DNA of 64,000 nucleotides from Tillandsia leiboldiana (Eukaryota > Streptophyta > Magnoliopsida > Poales > Bromeliaceae), in contig CM055077.1 of assembly GCA_029204045.2 (NCBI GenBank), forward strand, positions 14,398,584-14,462,583. Reading direction: 5' to 3'. The notes under the pieces were generated by a model, which was not told where the DNA came from, did not search any database, and saw nothing but the letters and a program-made list of their open reading frames with translations. Shown here in pieces: positions 43,140 to 53,461 of this stretch. A program made the position numbers and the translations under genes. Positions within the stretch are counted from its first letter, which is position 1. Each line of letters opens with the position of its first letter.

Positions 43140-44844
43140 CCATGATCCTGTTCATCACCTTCATGAACACCGCTGGGGCGACAATGAGTCCAAACGGTAT
43201 AACCGTAAACTCGTAATGACCATACCGAGTTCGAAGGACTGTTTCGGTATGTCATCTCTCCGGACTCTAACCTGGCGATAGCCGGACAGCAGATCAATCT
43301 TTGAAGACGCCGTCGCTCCTGGTAGTTGGTCGAATAGGTCCTCCATCCGAGGCGAGGGTATTGTCCTTTACTATGACCTTATCCATTCCCCGATTGTCGA
43401 TGTACAATCGTAGACTCCCGTCCTTCTTCCGTATGAATAGAACGGGTGTGCCCCAAGACGGCACGCTCGATTTCTCACAATCGACTAGCACCTGTTACTC
43501 GGTAAGCCCATCCTTTCCGAGTATCCCCTCGAATTCTCTTAGCAGTGACGCCACTAAGTCCTAAATGTCGGATCGTTGGCGCTAACTATTAACCCCGAAA
43601 GCTCGAGCTTTTAGAGATATGCAACCAATACACTAAAAGCGTACAGACACAGCGCCACGGATCTCGACCGGACTCAACCCACCTGGACGTTGGGTCTCTT
43701 GCCGTTAGGTCTGTTGTGGACCGTAGCCCCACTCGACTTATTGGGCTCACCTCACTCAACTTATTGGGCCTATTGTCTCGAGGTAAGAAGTTGGACCTAT
43801 TTGACCCATAAATAAATGGCCAACACCAAAGACAACTAAGTCTTCGCATCCTTATTGGGCAGGAAGGTACAAAGTATTTACTTCTAAGGGTTCTCCTGGG
43901 GTCAAGACCAACATTACTCTTCGTAAGGGGTCTTTCCTGCTACTACTTCCCTCGGGTAGTGCGTCCTTTGTCGTGTCGTCGCATAAGACCTCTCACCCGT
44001 GTCGCGACTCCGAAGAATTGTTCCCAGGTTCGGGGCAGTTAAAGCGGAACTGTCCCAGTTTGTCACATCTGCGGCAATGGTCGTGCTTTCGAAAACAAAT
44101 AATCCCCCGAGGTACCCCTCTGTAGGTGATGTATGGCCGGTCCCTGCTAGAAAATCCCCCTCCGAAGAAGGGCTGGGGTCGTTTCTTGTCCTTGTTGTAC
44201 TCCGAGTCCTCTCGTCGGGCGCGCGTCACCATGAATCCGCGCTCCACTATGGTGGCCCTATCCACCACTTTCTGGAAGGTGTGAAGGTCCGCTGCTTGCA
44301 CCACCTCGAAGATGTTACTTCGTAATCCGTCAACGAAGAGGCGGGCTTTATGAGCTTCGTCCCTTATGACGAAGGGGACGCAATTTGCCAACCTCACAAA
44401 CTCTCGTTGATACTCCATGACGGATCTGTTCCCTTGCCGAATATGCTTCAGATCGTCCTCCATCTGCTGTTTCACACTGTTGGAGAAGAACGCTCCGAAC
44501 AGCTTTTCTCTGAACTCGGTCCATGTCGGTAAGGCGTCGCCCTTCGTGGAATCCGGGCGCACCGTTTTCCACCATATCCGGGCATTTCCCTCAAGACAAT
44601 GAACCGCTAGGGGTACTCTTTCATGTTCCTCCATCATTAAATCCTCAAATAGCTTTTCCATCGTATCCACCCACTTATCCACGACCCAGGGATCGGTCGT
44701 CTCACCTTCGAATACGGGTGGGTCGTGTTGCTTGAACTTGGACAGGTTCTCTCTCACCCTGTCCCGTTCCGTCCGTTGGGTGGAGGCTTCGCCCGTAACG
44801 GGTCCCGAAGCCGTTGGGCTGGGTGCGGCCGATGGCGCGGTTGG
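43140..44844 (-). pseudogene. Degraded gypsy relic (gag and partial RT) between two Sireviruses
   Basis: The minus-strand gag frame spans 44844-43993: capsid (DPPVFEGETTDPWVVDKW, HCLEGNARIWWK), then a degenerate knuckle (CRRCDKLGQFRFNC, with Gln where the conserved His belongs). Its upstream proline/alanine-rich start is cut by the plus-strand Sirevirus LTR at 44845. About 43500-43990 is too degraded to assign. RT fragments at 43491-43140 (GTPVLFIRKKDGSLRL, DLFDQL, KIDLLSGYRQV, then PAVFMKVMNRI) lie in more than one frame and stop at the minus-strand Sirevirus LTR. No protease is seen. It is an old Tekay-like relic hit by two Sireviruses. Confidence 0.85.
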
Positions 44845-45422
44845 TGTTAAGGAATTTGTTTTGGCGTATTTCGTGAAAGTGTTAAGTCTTGAAGATTGAA
44901 GATAAAGAAGTTTGGATCATATACCTCAATCTCAAGAAAGAAGAATTCAAAAGGATCAGGTACGTTTAACTAATTAATTTTGATGATCCGAATACTTCTT
45001 ATAGTGTAGAAACACTTGGATGATTTTTTAACTGAATAAAAATAAAAAACTGGACATATTACATGTTCAGGATCCGGATCAGGCACTACAGTCCGGACCC
45101 CGAACATAGGGTAGTTCGTGCGCAATTCCAGTCCGGACCGTGGTATGTCAGTCCGGACCCCGAACGTGAATTCTGTAAGAATTGCATGAACAGTCCGGAC
45201 CGTGGTATTTCAGTCCGGACCCCGAACATGAATTCTGTAGGAATTGCATGAACAGTCCGGACCGTGGTATTTCAGTCCGGACCCCGAACGTATGTTTTTT
45301 CTGGAAATTGTCTGTTTAAGCCACGACAGTTCGGACCGCCAATTACAATCCGGACCGTCGTCCTGAAAAATTCCAGATTAGGTTAGTTTTTGATTCTTAT
45401 CCTCTTCCAACGGTTTCTAACC

Positions 45423-45430
45423 TATAAATA
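45423..45430 (+). promoter_or_regulatory. TATA box of plus-strand Sirevirus LTR
   Basis: TATAAATA in TAACCTATAAATAAACCC, conserved at 42618-42625 and 60935-60942 (minus strand) and, in family A, at 30200-30207 and 35213-35220. Confidence 0.7.
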
Positions 45431-45699
45431 AACCCTACGATTCTTTTTTTTTTAAGGTAATCCAAAATACGGTCAAAAAGAGAAAAATCCACATATAGAG
45501 AAGAAAGGAAATAACGAGATTAAATCTATGTTTCTTCATCTATATTGATTAATTTGATTCTAGGTTTTCATACTCAGATTTTGAGTAGAATCAAATTAAT
45601 GAATACTTAGATGGTATTTCCGATCTATCTTTGATCTAAGTATTCGGCGGATCATCACCACCCAAAAACAACGATTTTCCCAAAATCGGCGCGTGGACT

Positions 45700-45870
45700 C
45701 ACGTGTCCTTGTGGATTCAAGGTGCTACCGCTCTCGTGGATTCGGAGCGAGGTACGTTCGTGGATTCGAGACGTGCTACTGGGTGAAGACCGTGGATTCG
45801 GTTGGACGTCGTGGATTCGATGTTGGACGCCGTGGATTCGGCGTTGGACGCTAATCGTGGATTTGAGGAG
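45700..45870 (+). repeat. Sense-strand hairpin array with TGGATT loops
   Basis: Units include CCTTG-TGGATT-CAAGG, ACCG-TGGATT-CGGT, ACGTCG-TGGATT-CGATGT (with one G-U type pair on the sense strand) and ACGCCG-TGGATT-CGGCGT. It is the same array as at 42145-42335 in the opposite orientation, lying between TATA box and PBS. Confidence 0.88.
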
Positions 45871-46175
45871 CGTTGCGGAGCGAGCGGAGAAGATCTACTA
45901 GGAGCGTATGGAAAAAGGTCGAGTCGTCTGTGAGTACGGTATATCACCTTTGTACGTGTTATAATTCTAGTGGATTTTCGCCGTGTTATCGGTCCCATGG
46001 TTTTTTACTCCGGTTTTGGAGTTTTCCACGTAAAAATCTTGCGTGTTATATTTTCATTTCCGCATTAGGTTTTATAGCACAATGATTTTTGAGTGTTTAT
46101 TGTTTACACCTATTCACCCCCCCTCTAGGTGGTTTTTCTCCTATTTAGATCCATATTTCAACATAACCCAACAAT

Positions 46176-46187
46176 TGGTATCAGAGC
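46176..46187 (+). promoter_or_regulatory. Primer-binding site of plus-strand Sirevirus
   Basis: TGGTATCAGAGC, two bases after the LTR end. Confidence 0.92.
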
Positions 46188-46206
46188 GGGAATAGGGTTG
46201 TGAACA

Positions 46207-48237
46207 ATGGCTGAAGGTGGAAACATCAACAGACCCCCATTCTTCGATGGAACAAACTATGCCTACTGGAAAGTACGGATGAAAGCCTTTTTAACTTCCA
46301 TCGACGAACGGGTGTGGCAATCTATCGAGTTAGGATGGTCAAATCCAACTGAAGTTATTGTTGATGTTCACACCATCAAACCTAGGTCGAAATGGACCAA
46401 GGAAGAGATAGACTTATCTTCTTACAATGGCAAAGGAATTAACGCTTTATTTAATGCCTTGTCACAAACAGAATTCTCTCGCGTCTCGGCATGTGAGACT
46501 GCGAAAGAAATCTGGGATGTTCTTCAAGTTACACATGAGGGAACTAACCTTGTGAAGATTCAAAAGCTGCAAATGCTTACGAGCAGATTTGACTCTATTT
46601 TCATGGCAGAAAATGAATCTTTCACAGATTACTATACACGATTGCAAGACATCGTGAACACATATGCTAACTTGGGAGAGAAAATTTCAGAATTTAAAAT
46701 TGTAAGAAAGATCTTAAGAACTCTTCCTGAAAGATTTCGTTCCAAGGTTACGGCCATTGAAACTATTAAACACCCGGACAAAATCCGTGTAGAAGAATTA
46801 GTTGGTTCATTACAAACATATGAAATGACATTTCCTACTAACTATTCTTCTGGAAAAGCATCTACTTCTAAGTCTTCAGGTTTTGCATTGAAAACAACAA
46901 AAGAAGAAGACGCGGATTCATCCTCCTCAGACGATGACGAGAACCTATCTATGGAGGACTTTGAGAAACAGCTTGCTCTCTTGACAAGAAGATTTCGCTG
47001 AAACTTTCGAATGGGTAATTCAAGTAAAACTCCATCCTTCGAAAAGTCGAAGAAAGGCAAAGGTTTCTCAAGCCAAAAGTCAAGAAAGCAAGAAAGTTTT
47101 TCAAAGGATAAGAAAAGCTCAGAGGGACAAGTCCAATGCTTCAAGTGCCGAGGATACGGCCATATCTCAACGGAGTGTCCGAATAAGAATCCGTCAAAGA
47201 AGAAAGCGATGCAAGCCGTCACTTGGGATGACACCTCAACGTCAAATGAGTCATCTTCAAGTGATGAAGAGAATAACGCAACGGCGTTCCACGCGTCCGC
47301 ATCTTCACCCTTCATGTGCTTAATGGCAAGTACATCCGATTCATTGTCCAACTCCTCCCAGGTTGAAAAAACTGCAACGGATGATGAATCGAGTAACTCT
47401 GAAGGTGAAGATTTTGCTCTAGCCTACCATAGACTTTTGAGGGATTCAAAGAAACTGGCTAAGCAAAACAAGGGGTTGAGAGGGAGATTGCAGGATCTCG
47501 AAGAAGAAGTAAAAAGGGCAACTTCTCTCTCGACCGGTCTTGAAGTGGAAAGGGATAACCTGATAAAAGCAAATGCTTCACTTCAAGAGAAAAATGAGCA
47601 TTTCGAGAAGGAACATGTAAAAATGATTGATAAAGCTGGTTACTTCTTGAAGCTCTACACCGAGGCCCGACAAGAAAAAATGGAGATGACAAAGACCATT
47701 TTCCAACTCAAGGGTGATTTAAAGCGATTTTCTTCTGGAAGGAGCAAGTTGGATAAGATGCTTGGTCTTGGTCAAACAAACCGTTTCGGCCTTGGATACA
47801 ATCGAACTGAAGACAATTTTAGTTCGGTTGGGATAGTTTTTGTGCCCCAGTCGGTAACTCCTCCTCCGACGACGGAATTTACAGCATACAACGACAACAA
47901 CCCTACCTCACCCTCTTCGGGATCATCAAGAACAAAGGTATGTTTTCGTTGTGGTTATGCAGGGCACATTAGAAGAAATTGCAAGATGGGAGCGCAAAGA
48001 TCACATCAAGCACCTCTTGCAACTACTACCAATGGGTTCACTCCTCGGAAATCAAAGAATGACTCTTCAAAAGAAAAGAACATTGGTAGTACATCAAACA
48101 AGACGACGACGTCAAGAAAAAGCGATAAATCAATCAAGACGCTTTCACCAAAGGTATTAACTTCATATTCATTGCCGACGTACTCCAAAACTCAAAAGGT
48201 TTGGGTACGCAAAGGTGAATTCTTCTTTCATCCTTGA
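46207..48237 (+). pseudogene. gag: Sirevirus gag with a nonsense codon and 3' deletion
   Basis: The start at 46207 (MAEGGNINRPPFF) follows the PBS. Residues 1-264 match the N-terminal gag of the minus-strand copy; then TGA replaces a CGA codon (46999-47001), and the same frame continues at once. The second half holds the CCHC knuckle CFKCRGYGHISTEC, a serine-rich acidic stretch, a coiled-coil-like segment and a second knuckle CFRCGYAGHIRRNC. After KVWVRKGEF the sequence jumps to the integrase region; by comparison with 39232-39815 about 0.6 kb coding for protease (DSGC box) and the pre-integrase finger is missing. Confidence 0.9.
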
Positions 48238-49240
48238 ACCATGTTGGTACCAAACGGTCCTTGGAATTACTGCACATGGATTTAATGGGGCCGACTCGTC
48301 AACCATCTTTGGGAGGTAAATGGTATATTTTTCTTTTGGTTGATGATTTCTCTAGGTATTCATGGGTAACTTTTTTAAAAGAGAAAGCAGATACTTTCGA
48401 CTCTTTTCATGAGATTTGTCATCGTATTATGATTGAAAGAAATGAAAAGATCGTTCGTATTCGAAGTGATAGAGGTGGAGAATTCATTAATTCTAAATTC
48501 ATTGATTTTTGCACTTCCAATGGCATAAAACATGAATTCTCAGCACCCTATACACCTCAGCAGAATGGTGTAGTTGAGCGCAAAAACAGGGTTGTTCAAG
48601 AGATGGCGCGTGTGATTCTTCATAGCCGGAATTTACCGTTATATTTTTGGGCTGAAGCTGTGAACACCGCCGTCTATGTAATTAATCGAGTGTATTTGCG
48701 CCCGGAAACTTTAAATACACCATATGAGCTGTGGTTTTGTAAAAAACCTAATATCAAATATTTTCGTATCTTTGGGAGTCGTTGTTACATTTTACGTGAC
48801 CGCGAAAATCTTAGAAAATTTGACTCTCGAAGTGACGAAGGGATTTTCATGGGTTATTCTACAAATAGTAGAGCATATCGGGTATTTAAATTGGAATCTA
48901 AAACGATGATAGAATCTATAAATGTTAAAGTAGATGAAGCTTTCCATTTTGCATCTGATAAATCTACCCTTGATATGTCTCTAGATGATTATACTCGTGT
49001 AAATGCATCTTCTCGTAATAACTCTTTCGATAAAGTTGATGCATCTAATGGTTCTTCAAGTTTATCTAATGTGCAGGAATTATCACATGTACCTCCGAGT
49101 ACTCCGTTACCGCAAACGTTACGCATCTCCAAGGATCATCCGGAATCTAATATTATTGGAGACCCACAAGAAGGAGTCAGAACTCGGAGACAGTTGGTTT
49201 GTGGAGTCGCATGCTACGTCTCCATGATAGAACCAAAGAA
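48238..49240 (+). pseudogene. Sirevirus integrase region, cut by gypsy II
   Basis: After the deletion join, the frame opens at NHVGTKRSLELLHMDLMGP and holds the integrase core with first Asp (HMDLMG), second Asp (RSDRGGEF) and Glu (NGVVERKNR), followed by the linker to RT ending CYVSMIEPKN. At 49241 gypsy II begins; AAGAA (49236-49240) is its target duplication. The frame resumes at 58675 with KNIDEALQDDYW. The core is intact, but the missing pre-integrase zinc region makes it non-functional. Confidence 0.9.
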
Positions 49241-49991
49241 TGTAGTGATTCGGCTTTTACGACTAATTGTGACTCACATGCTATTTATTTATGCCCTTAA
49301 GTGAATAAAATTATTTAATGTTCGAAACTCGGTCGGTGTGTGGTGCGGGTATTTTTCCGTCGAAGGGCTCGGAAAACGAAGACCGATAGCGCGATCGGTT
49401 CGGGAATCCGATGTACGGATCTCCCGGAATGGGGTTTTTAAGATCGCGATGACTTAAGGCGTGCATCGAAATCCGCGTAAAATATCTGGCATGTTTGTTA
49501 GGGGAATTTGGATATTCCTGTGATTAATTAATTAAGGAATTAATTAATCGGTTACGTGCAATTAAATTTGGGGGTTTTTATTTCCTATGATTAATTAAAT
49601 TTGGGAAATTAATTAATCGGCTACTAGGATTTAAAAGGGGTTGAATTAATACATACAAAAGAAACCCTAGCCGAAAAGAAAGAACGCGAAAGAGAAAGAA
49701 AAGAAAACGACGGAACCCTAGCCGAAGGAAAGAAAGGAGAAAAGGAAGGAAACGAAGGAGTCCGATCACCCCGAACAACGAGCCGGAGACAAGAGCGTGA
49801 TCGGACGACTTCCCCGTGGATTAATCCGGTGAGTGAATCCTCATTGTGGTTTTTCGGGATCTTCTTTTACGTTCTTTTGTTTAGGGTTTCGGTCGTCTCC
49901 GTCATCTCCGCCACCGCCGCCGTCATTGCGCAAGTTAGGGCACGACACGGGCGGCGGAGACGCGCGATGCCGCTAGGGCATCGCGTGGGCG

Positions 49992-50338
49992 GCAACAACG
50001 GGAGCCGCGCGGGCACCGCGCGGGTGCCGCGGGGATCGCACCCGCGCGGGCACCACGCGAGCGCGGTGGGCACCGCGCGGATCGGACCCGCGCGGGCACC
50101 TCGCGGGCGCCGCGCGGATCGCACCCGCGCGGGCGCCGCGCGGATCGGACCCGCGCGGGCACCGCGCGGACGCCGCGCGGATCGCACCCGCGCGGGCACC
50201 GCTCGAGCGCGGTGGGCACCGCGCGGGCGCCGCGCGGATCGGACCCGCGCGGGCACCTCGCGGGCGCCGCGCGGATCGCACCCGCGCGGGCGCCGCGCGG
50301 ATCGCACCTGCGCGGGCACCGCGCGGGCGCTGCCCGCG
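49992..50338. repeat. GC-rich minisatellite, expanded in the 5' LTR
   Basis: Imperfect units built from CGCGCGGATCGCACCCGCG and GGGCACCGCGCGGGCGCC, about 347 bp here against about 93 bp at the matching place in the 3' LTR (57120-57212). Arginine/alanine-rich frames on both strands are artefacts of the repeat. Confidence 0.88.
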
Positions 50339-50667
50339 GAGGACCGCCGCATGGGTTCAGTCGGCTGCGCGGGGGGAAATTCGTCGACCGACGGGCTTGA
50401 CGGTTTCCTTGGGTTTCCGTCGGGCGGGTAATGTCGGGCTTTCGTTTTGTAGAGTTAATGCGTGGTTCTGACTCTGGTTACCCTTATGGACTCTTCTTAG
50501 GTCCAGATACGCAACGGGAGTTTGCGAAAGATCCGGGTGCTCCGATCCCCTCGCAACCAGGTGGGTACCCTTGCTTATATGAAACGAGTGCAGTAAGTGC
50601 ACCATATCATCGTAAAAGGCTCGTTAACTTGTCTAATAAAGTAGATGGACTATTATACCTTCGCATG

Positions 50668-50799
50668 AATACTTTTATTTAATAATTGTGGCAGCTGCGG
50701 TCGCGGGGCTTAATACTTTTATTTAATAATTGTGGCGGCTGCGGTCGCGGGGCTTAATACTTTTATTTAATAATTGTGGCGGCTGCGGTCGCGGGGCTT
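50668..50799. repeat. 44-bp tandem repeat, three copies
   Basis: Units start AATACTTTTATTTAATAATT and end GGTCGCGGGGCTT. Three copies are present in both LTRs (also 57539-57670), so the triplication predates this insertion. Confidence 0.93.
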
Positions 50800-51649
50800 A
50801 TCACACGCCGACACCGGCAATTTCGGTTTTGGATACTGCACGTACACAGGCGGATTGGCCTCCGCATGGGTGTACTTTTCCGGAGAAGTGGTCCGAGTGA
50901 CCCGTGTTCCCCACGTGTATGGGGTGGGGACCTCTTCACGCCAGCTAAGGGCGCCGCACTAGCACCGTGAAGGGGTTGAAAGTATCAAAGGGGTAATTGT
51001 GACTGTGCACGAGGGGAGACTTCCGTCTCTCCGACAGGTACTCTGGGGTTGGGGCCCAGCTTATTTTTGTAACAGGGTTTTAGCGAAAGGTTCCGGTATA
51101 ATTGGTTGGTTTTTAATTCAACGTTAATTGTTATAACATCTACTTTATTTGTCACTGACTTTACCCACTCCGTGACAGGTTTGACTAGGGACATTAGTCG
51201 GGACGGTGGTGAGACTGCGTCGAGAGGACCGTAGTCGTAGGAGGCTTTCTACTCGCTGCTCCTTGGGTTTATCTCAATTCTTTCTTAACTACTGTTAGTT
51301 TAATTTGCATCTGTGGATCATATTAGTTATAGTTAGCACTGTGGATTGGATGTACTATTACGGTTTAGACATACTTTCGTGATTTCGGGCGCGGCATGTT
51401 TTTATCATCATAAAAATGATTGCGAAAACGTTTTTCGAAAGCAGAGTGTCGTGTGGGCACAGATTTTGTAAACCTCTGGATTTATCATTTCTAAACGATG
51501 TCGCCGCTCTCTTGTTTGGATGTGTAACTGTTTTAAAAATTGGGTGTCGGGTGGACACCGTTTGCAAAACCGTAGGTAATTACTTCTCCTGCTCTATGTA
51601 TGATGACGACTGTATGGTTGATGGTTGGTATTGTAAATGGGACGCCGTG

Positions 51650-51696
51650 CATATACAAAGGAGACTCTATCCGATTGCAGAGTGAATTTGTATATG
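51650..51696 (+). repeat. U5-side hairpin of the gypsy II 5' LTR
   Basis: CATATACAAA pairs with TTTGTATATG over 10 bp; an inner stem starts ACTCT/AGAGT. The matching structures at 613-661 and 58520-58566 keep the stems with different inner loops. Confidence 0.8.
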
Positions 51697-51814
51697 TGGC
51701 GGTCTGTCATGCGCCGGGGGCGAGGTTGATCTTCACGTGTGAAGAAAAAAAAAAATATATATAATACACGTTTTTCCGCTTATACTAAGACCTCCCGGGG
51801 CGTGACAGATTATA

Positions 51815-51825
51815 TGGTATCAGAG
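51815..51825 (+). promoter_or_regulatory. Primer-binding site of gypsy II
   Basis: TGGTATCAGAG, seven bases after the 5' LTR end; the match to initiator tRNA-Met stops after 11 bases. Confidence 0.88.
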
Positions 51826-52067
51826 AAAAACAACCATAACCACAGTAGTCGGAGACCCACATCCACAGTGTATGATGCCACAAGCAAATTGGGACACGAG
51901 ATAACCAAGGTATAGGTGCGATAGTACGTGAGAGTACGGGGAAACGGGGTTTAATATAAGTGCGATGTAAGTCAAGGTGCTAGGGTGATAATACTAGGGT
52001 TAACGTGGCTTCTTTGTTTACAGCGGACAACGACCAGGATTCGGCCACCGAGCGCTAACTCTTTTAA

Positions 52068-52886
52068 ATGGACAGGATGGATCCCGCAGCCGCGGCCAAT
52101 CGCTTGCTCCGAAACCAGCTACGTGACGTGGCAGGGCAACTGTTAACTCTCACTGAGCGCCTATGCCTACTGACTCGAGACTTCGAGGGTATCGACCGCA
52201 CTCAGCGAGACGCCAGGGACGACGCCTATCAGGGAATGCCGCCGCCAGGTTACCCCACGTTCCAAGAGGCGGTCGGCCTGGCCATGCAGGCTGAGCGGGA
52301 TCTCGCCGAGGCACGAGCTCGGCAGGGTCACCCCGGTTACCGTTGGGGACAAAGATTTCACCACCCCGGTCCGACGGGGGGCCCCTCCCAGGACAAACGG
52401 GCGCCCAAACGCCCAAGGACAGAATGGAATGCGGGGCAAACAACAAAGAGGGGACCCGAACCACAACGGAAGCCGTGCGTCATATGCGACGGTGCACACC
52501 AAATTATGAGCTACCCCTGGAGGGACGACCACTGTTTCAAGTGCGGCAAGCCGGGTCACTCACGCTTCTCGTGCCCCCGGAAGCCGGCTGTCACTAGACC
52601 CCCGGCGCCGCGACCGGACGAAACAAAGAAAACCGCTACCCCCACCCCTCGAGGGGGCCCCAATCCAGAGAGCCGGGAAAATCAACGCCCGAAGGAAGCG
52701 CGGAAGGACGAGCGAGCGCCATCGGGAAGCTCGGAATCGCAACAGGAACCCTGCGTTATCTGCGGGAGTGCACACCCAGCGACGAGATGCCTTTGGAGGT
52801 ACTATTACTGTGATCTTTGTGGCGCGCCGGACCACACCCGTGCCTCCTGCCCTCAGGGGATAACCCCAACCCCCGCCACACCATAG
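52068..52886 (+). CDS. gag: Gag-like protein of gypsy II with duplicated zinc-finger module, capsid shortened
   Basis: 272 codons from ATG 52068 (MDRMDPAAAANRLL). Residues about 1-60 form an N-terminal helix-like region. A TFQEAVGLAMQAERDL segment, typical of the end of gypsy capsid, follows almost at once, so most of the capsid domain is missing. Residues about 135-170 hold CVIC...H then CFKCGKPGHSRFSC; after a charged proline-rich linker, residues about 227-265 hold CVICGSAHP then CDLCGAPDHTRASC. The two finger pairs align, so the module is duplicated. The frame ends at 52886 and is not fused to pol, unlike gypsy I. It may be expressed but is unlikely to form normal particles. Confidence 0.75.
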   Translation: MDRMDPAAAANRLLRNQLRDVAGQLLTLTERLCLLTRDFEGIDRTQRDARDDAYQGMPPPGYPTFQEAVGLAMQAERDLAEARARQGHPGYRWGQRFHHPGPTGGPSQDKRAPKRPRTEWNAGQTTKRGPEPQRKPCVICDGAHQIMSYPWRDDHCFKCGKPGHSRFSCPRKPAVTRPPAPRPDETKKTATPTPRGGPNPESRENQRPKEARKDERAPSGSSESQQEPCVICGSAHPATRCLWRYYYCDLCGAPDHTRASCPQGITPTPATP

Positions 52887-53317
52887 CCGGGAGAACCAGA
52901 GAGTGCTGCAACCCCCGCTCAACCAAAGGACTTACCCGGCGACCAGCACTCCGCAGACTCTCCAGACACCAAGCCCCTACCTCAACATGCTGTACGACGC
53001 TGGCCGGAGGGTTGTGGGCGTACTCCCCGATTTACCACAGTGGAAGACGCGATGTCTCAGAACTAGTGATAACTGGTAACGGATGTTTTCGTTTTCCTTC
53101 TGTTTAGGAGCACCGGTCATACCTAAGCTTCTTACCCTCGTCCGACACTCTCTCTCTCTCCCCCTGAATTTTCCCTCCCCTATTCCCGAACACGCCTAGT
53201 GCGGATTGGGGAAGGAATCCTTAAGTACTAGGCAAAACCTCCCCGGCATATGCGCGCGGGCGGGTTTCAGAGTATAGGAGACCCTATTGTACTTAGTGAG
53301 ACCTGTTAGGGGTAACC
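52887..53317 (+). other. Gag-pol spacer of gypsy II, protease not recognised
   Basis: Where related elements encode the aspartic protease I find no D(T/S)G motif in any frame. The stretch includes a CT microsatellite (CTCTCTCTCTC near 53150). It may be a degraded or replaced segment. From about 53320 the frame of pol is open. Confidence 0.6.
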
Positions 53318-53461
53318 TAAGGAATAGATGGGCCCCACCCCTCTACCCAGCGATTAAGGACCCAAGAGATCGCTTGGTCGCGTGGGTCCATAATTTGGGT
53401 TAGGCACGACATCCCAGTCGTAAGGGATTTCCCGGATGTATTTTCGGCGGAACTCCCTGGG

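Larger units (their letters stand above)
44845..46173 (+). mobile_element. 5' LTR of plus-strand Sirevirus
   Basis: 1329 bp from TGTTAAGGAATTTG to ATAACCCAACA. On the sense strand it has one GATCCGGATC and then a series of AGTCCGGACC palindromes (45068-45355), a TATA box (45423-45430), the TGGATT hairpin array (about 45700-45870), and the CACCCCCCCTC block shared with other Sirevirus LTRs near the end. It is family B-related but clearly diverged in the palindrome array. Confidence 0.9.
49241..51807 (+). mobile_element. 5' LTR of gypsy II
   Basis: 2567 bp, TGTAGTGATTCGG ... CCGGGGCGTGACA. It contains AT-rich inverted repeats around TTAATTAATTAAGG (about 49520-49620), a GC-rich minisatellite (49992-50338), a 44-bp tandem repeat (50668-50799) and the U5-side hairpin (51650-51696). 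It is 255 bp longer than the 3' LTR, almost all explained by the minisatellite. Confidence 0.93.

Noticed and set aside
49867..50431. Arginine/alanine-rich proteins on both strands
   Set aside because: They are read-through of the GC-rich minisatellite in the gypsy II LTR and change length with the repeat number.
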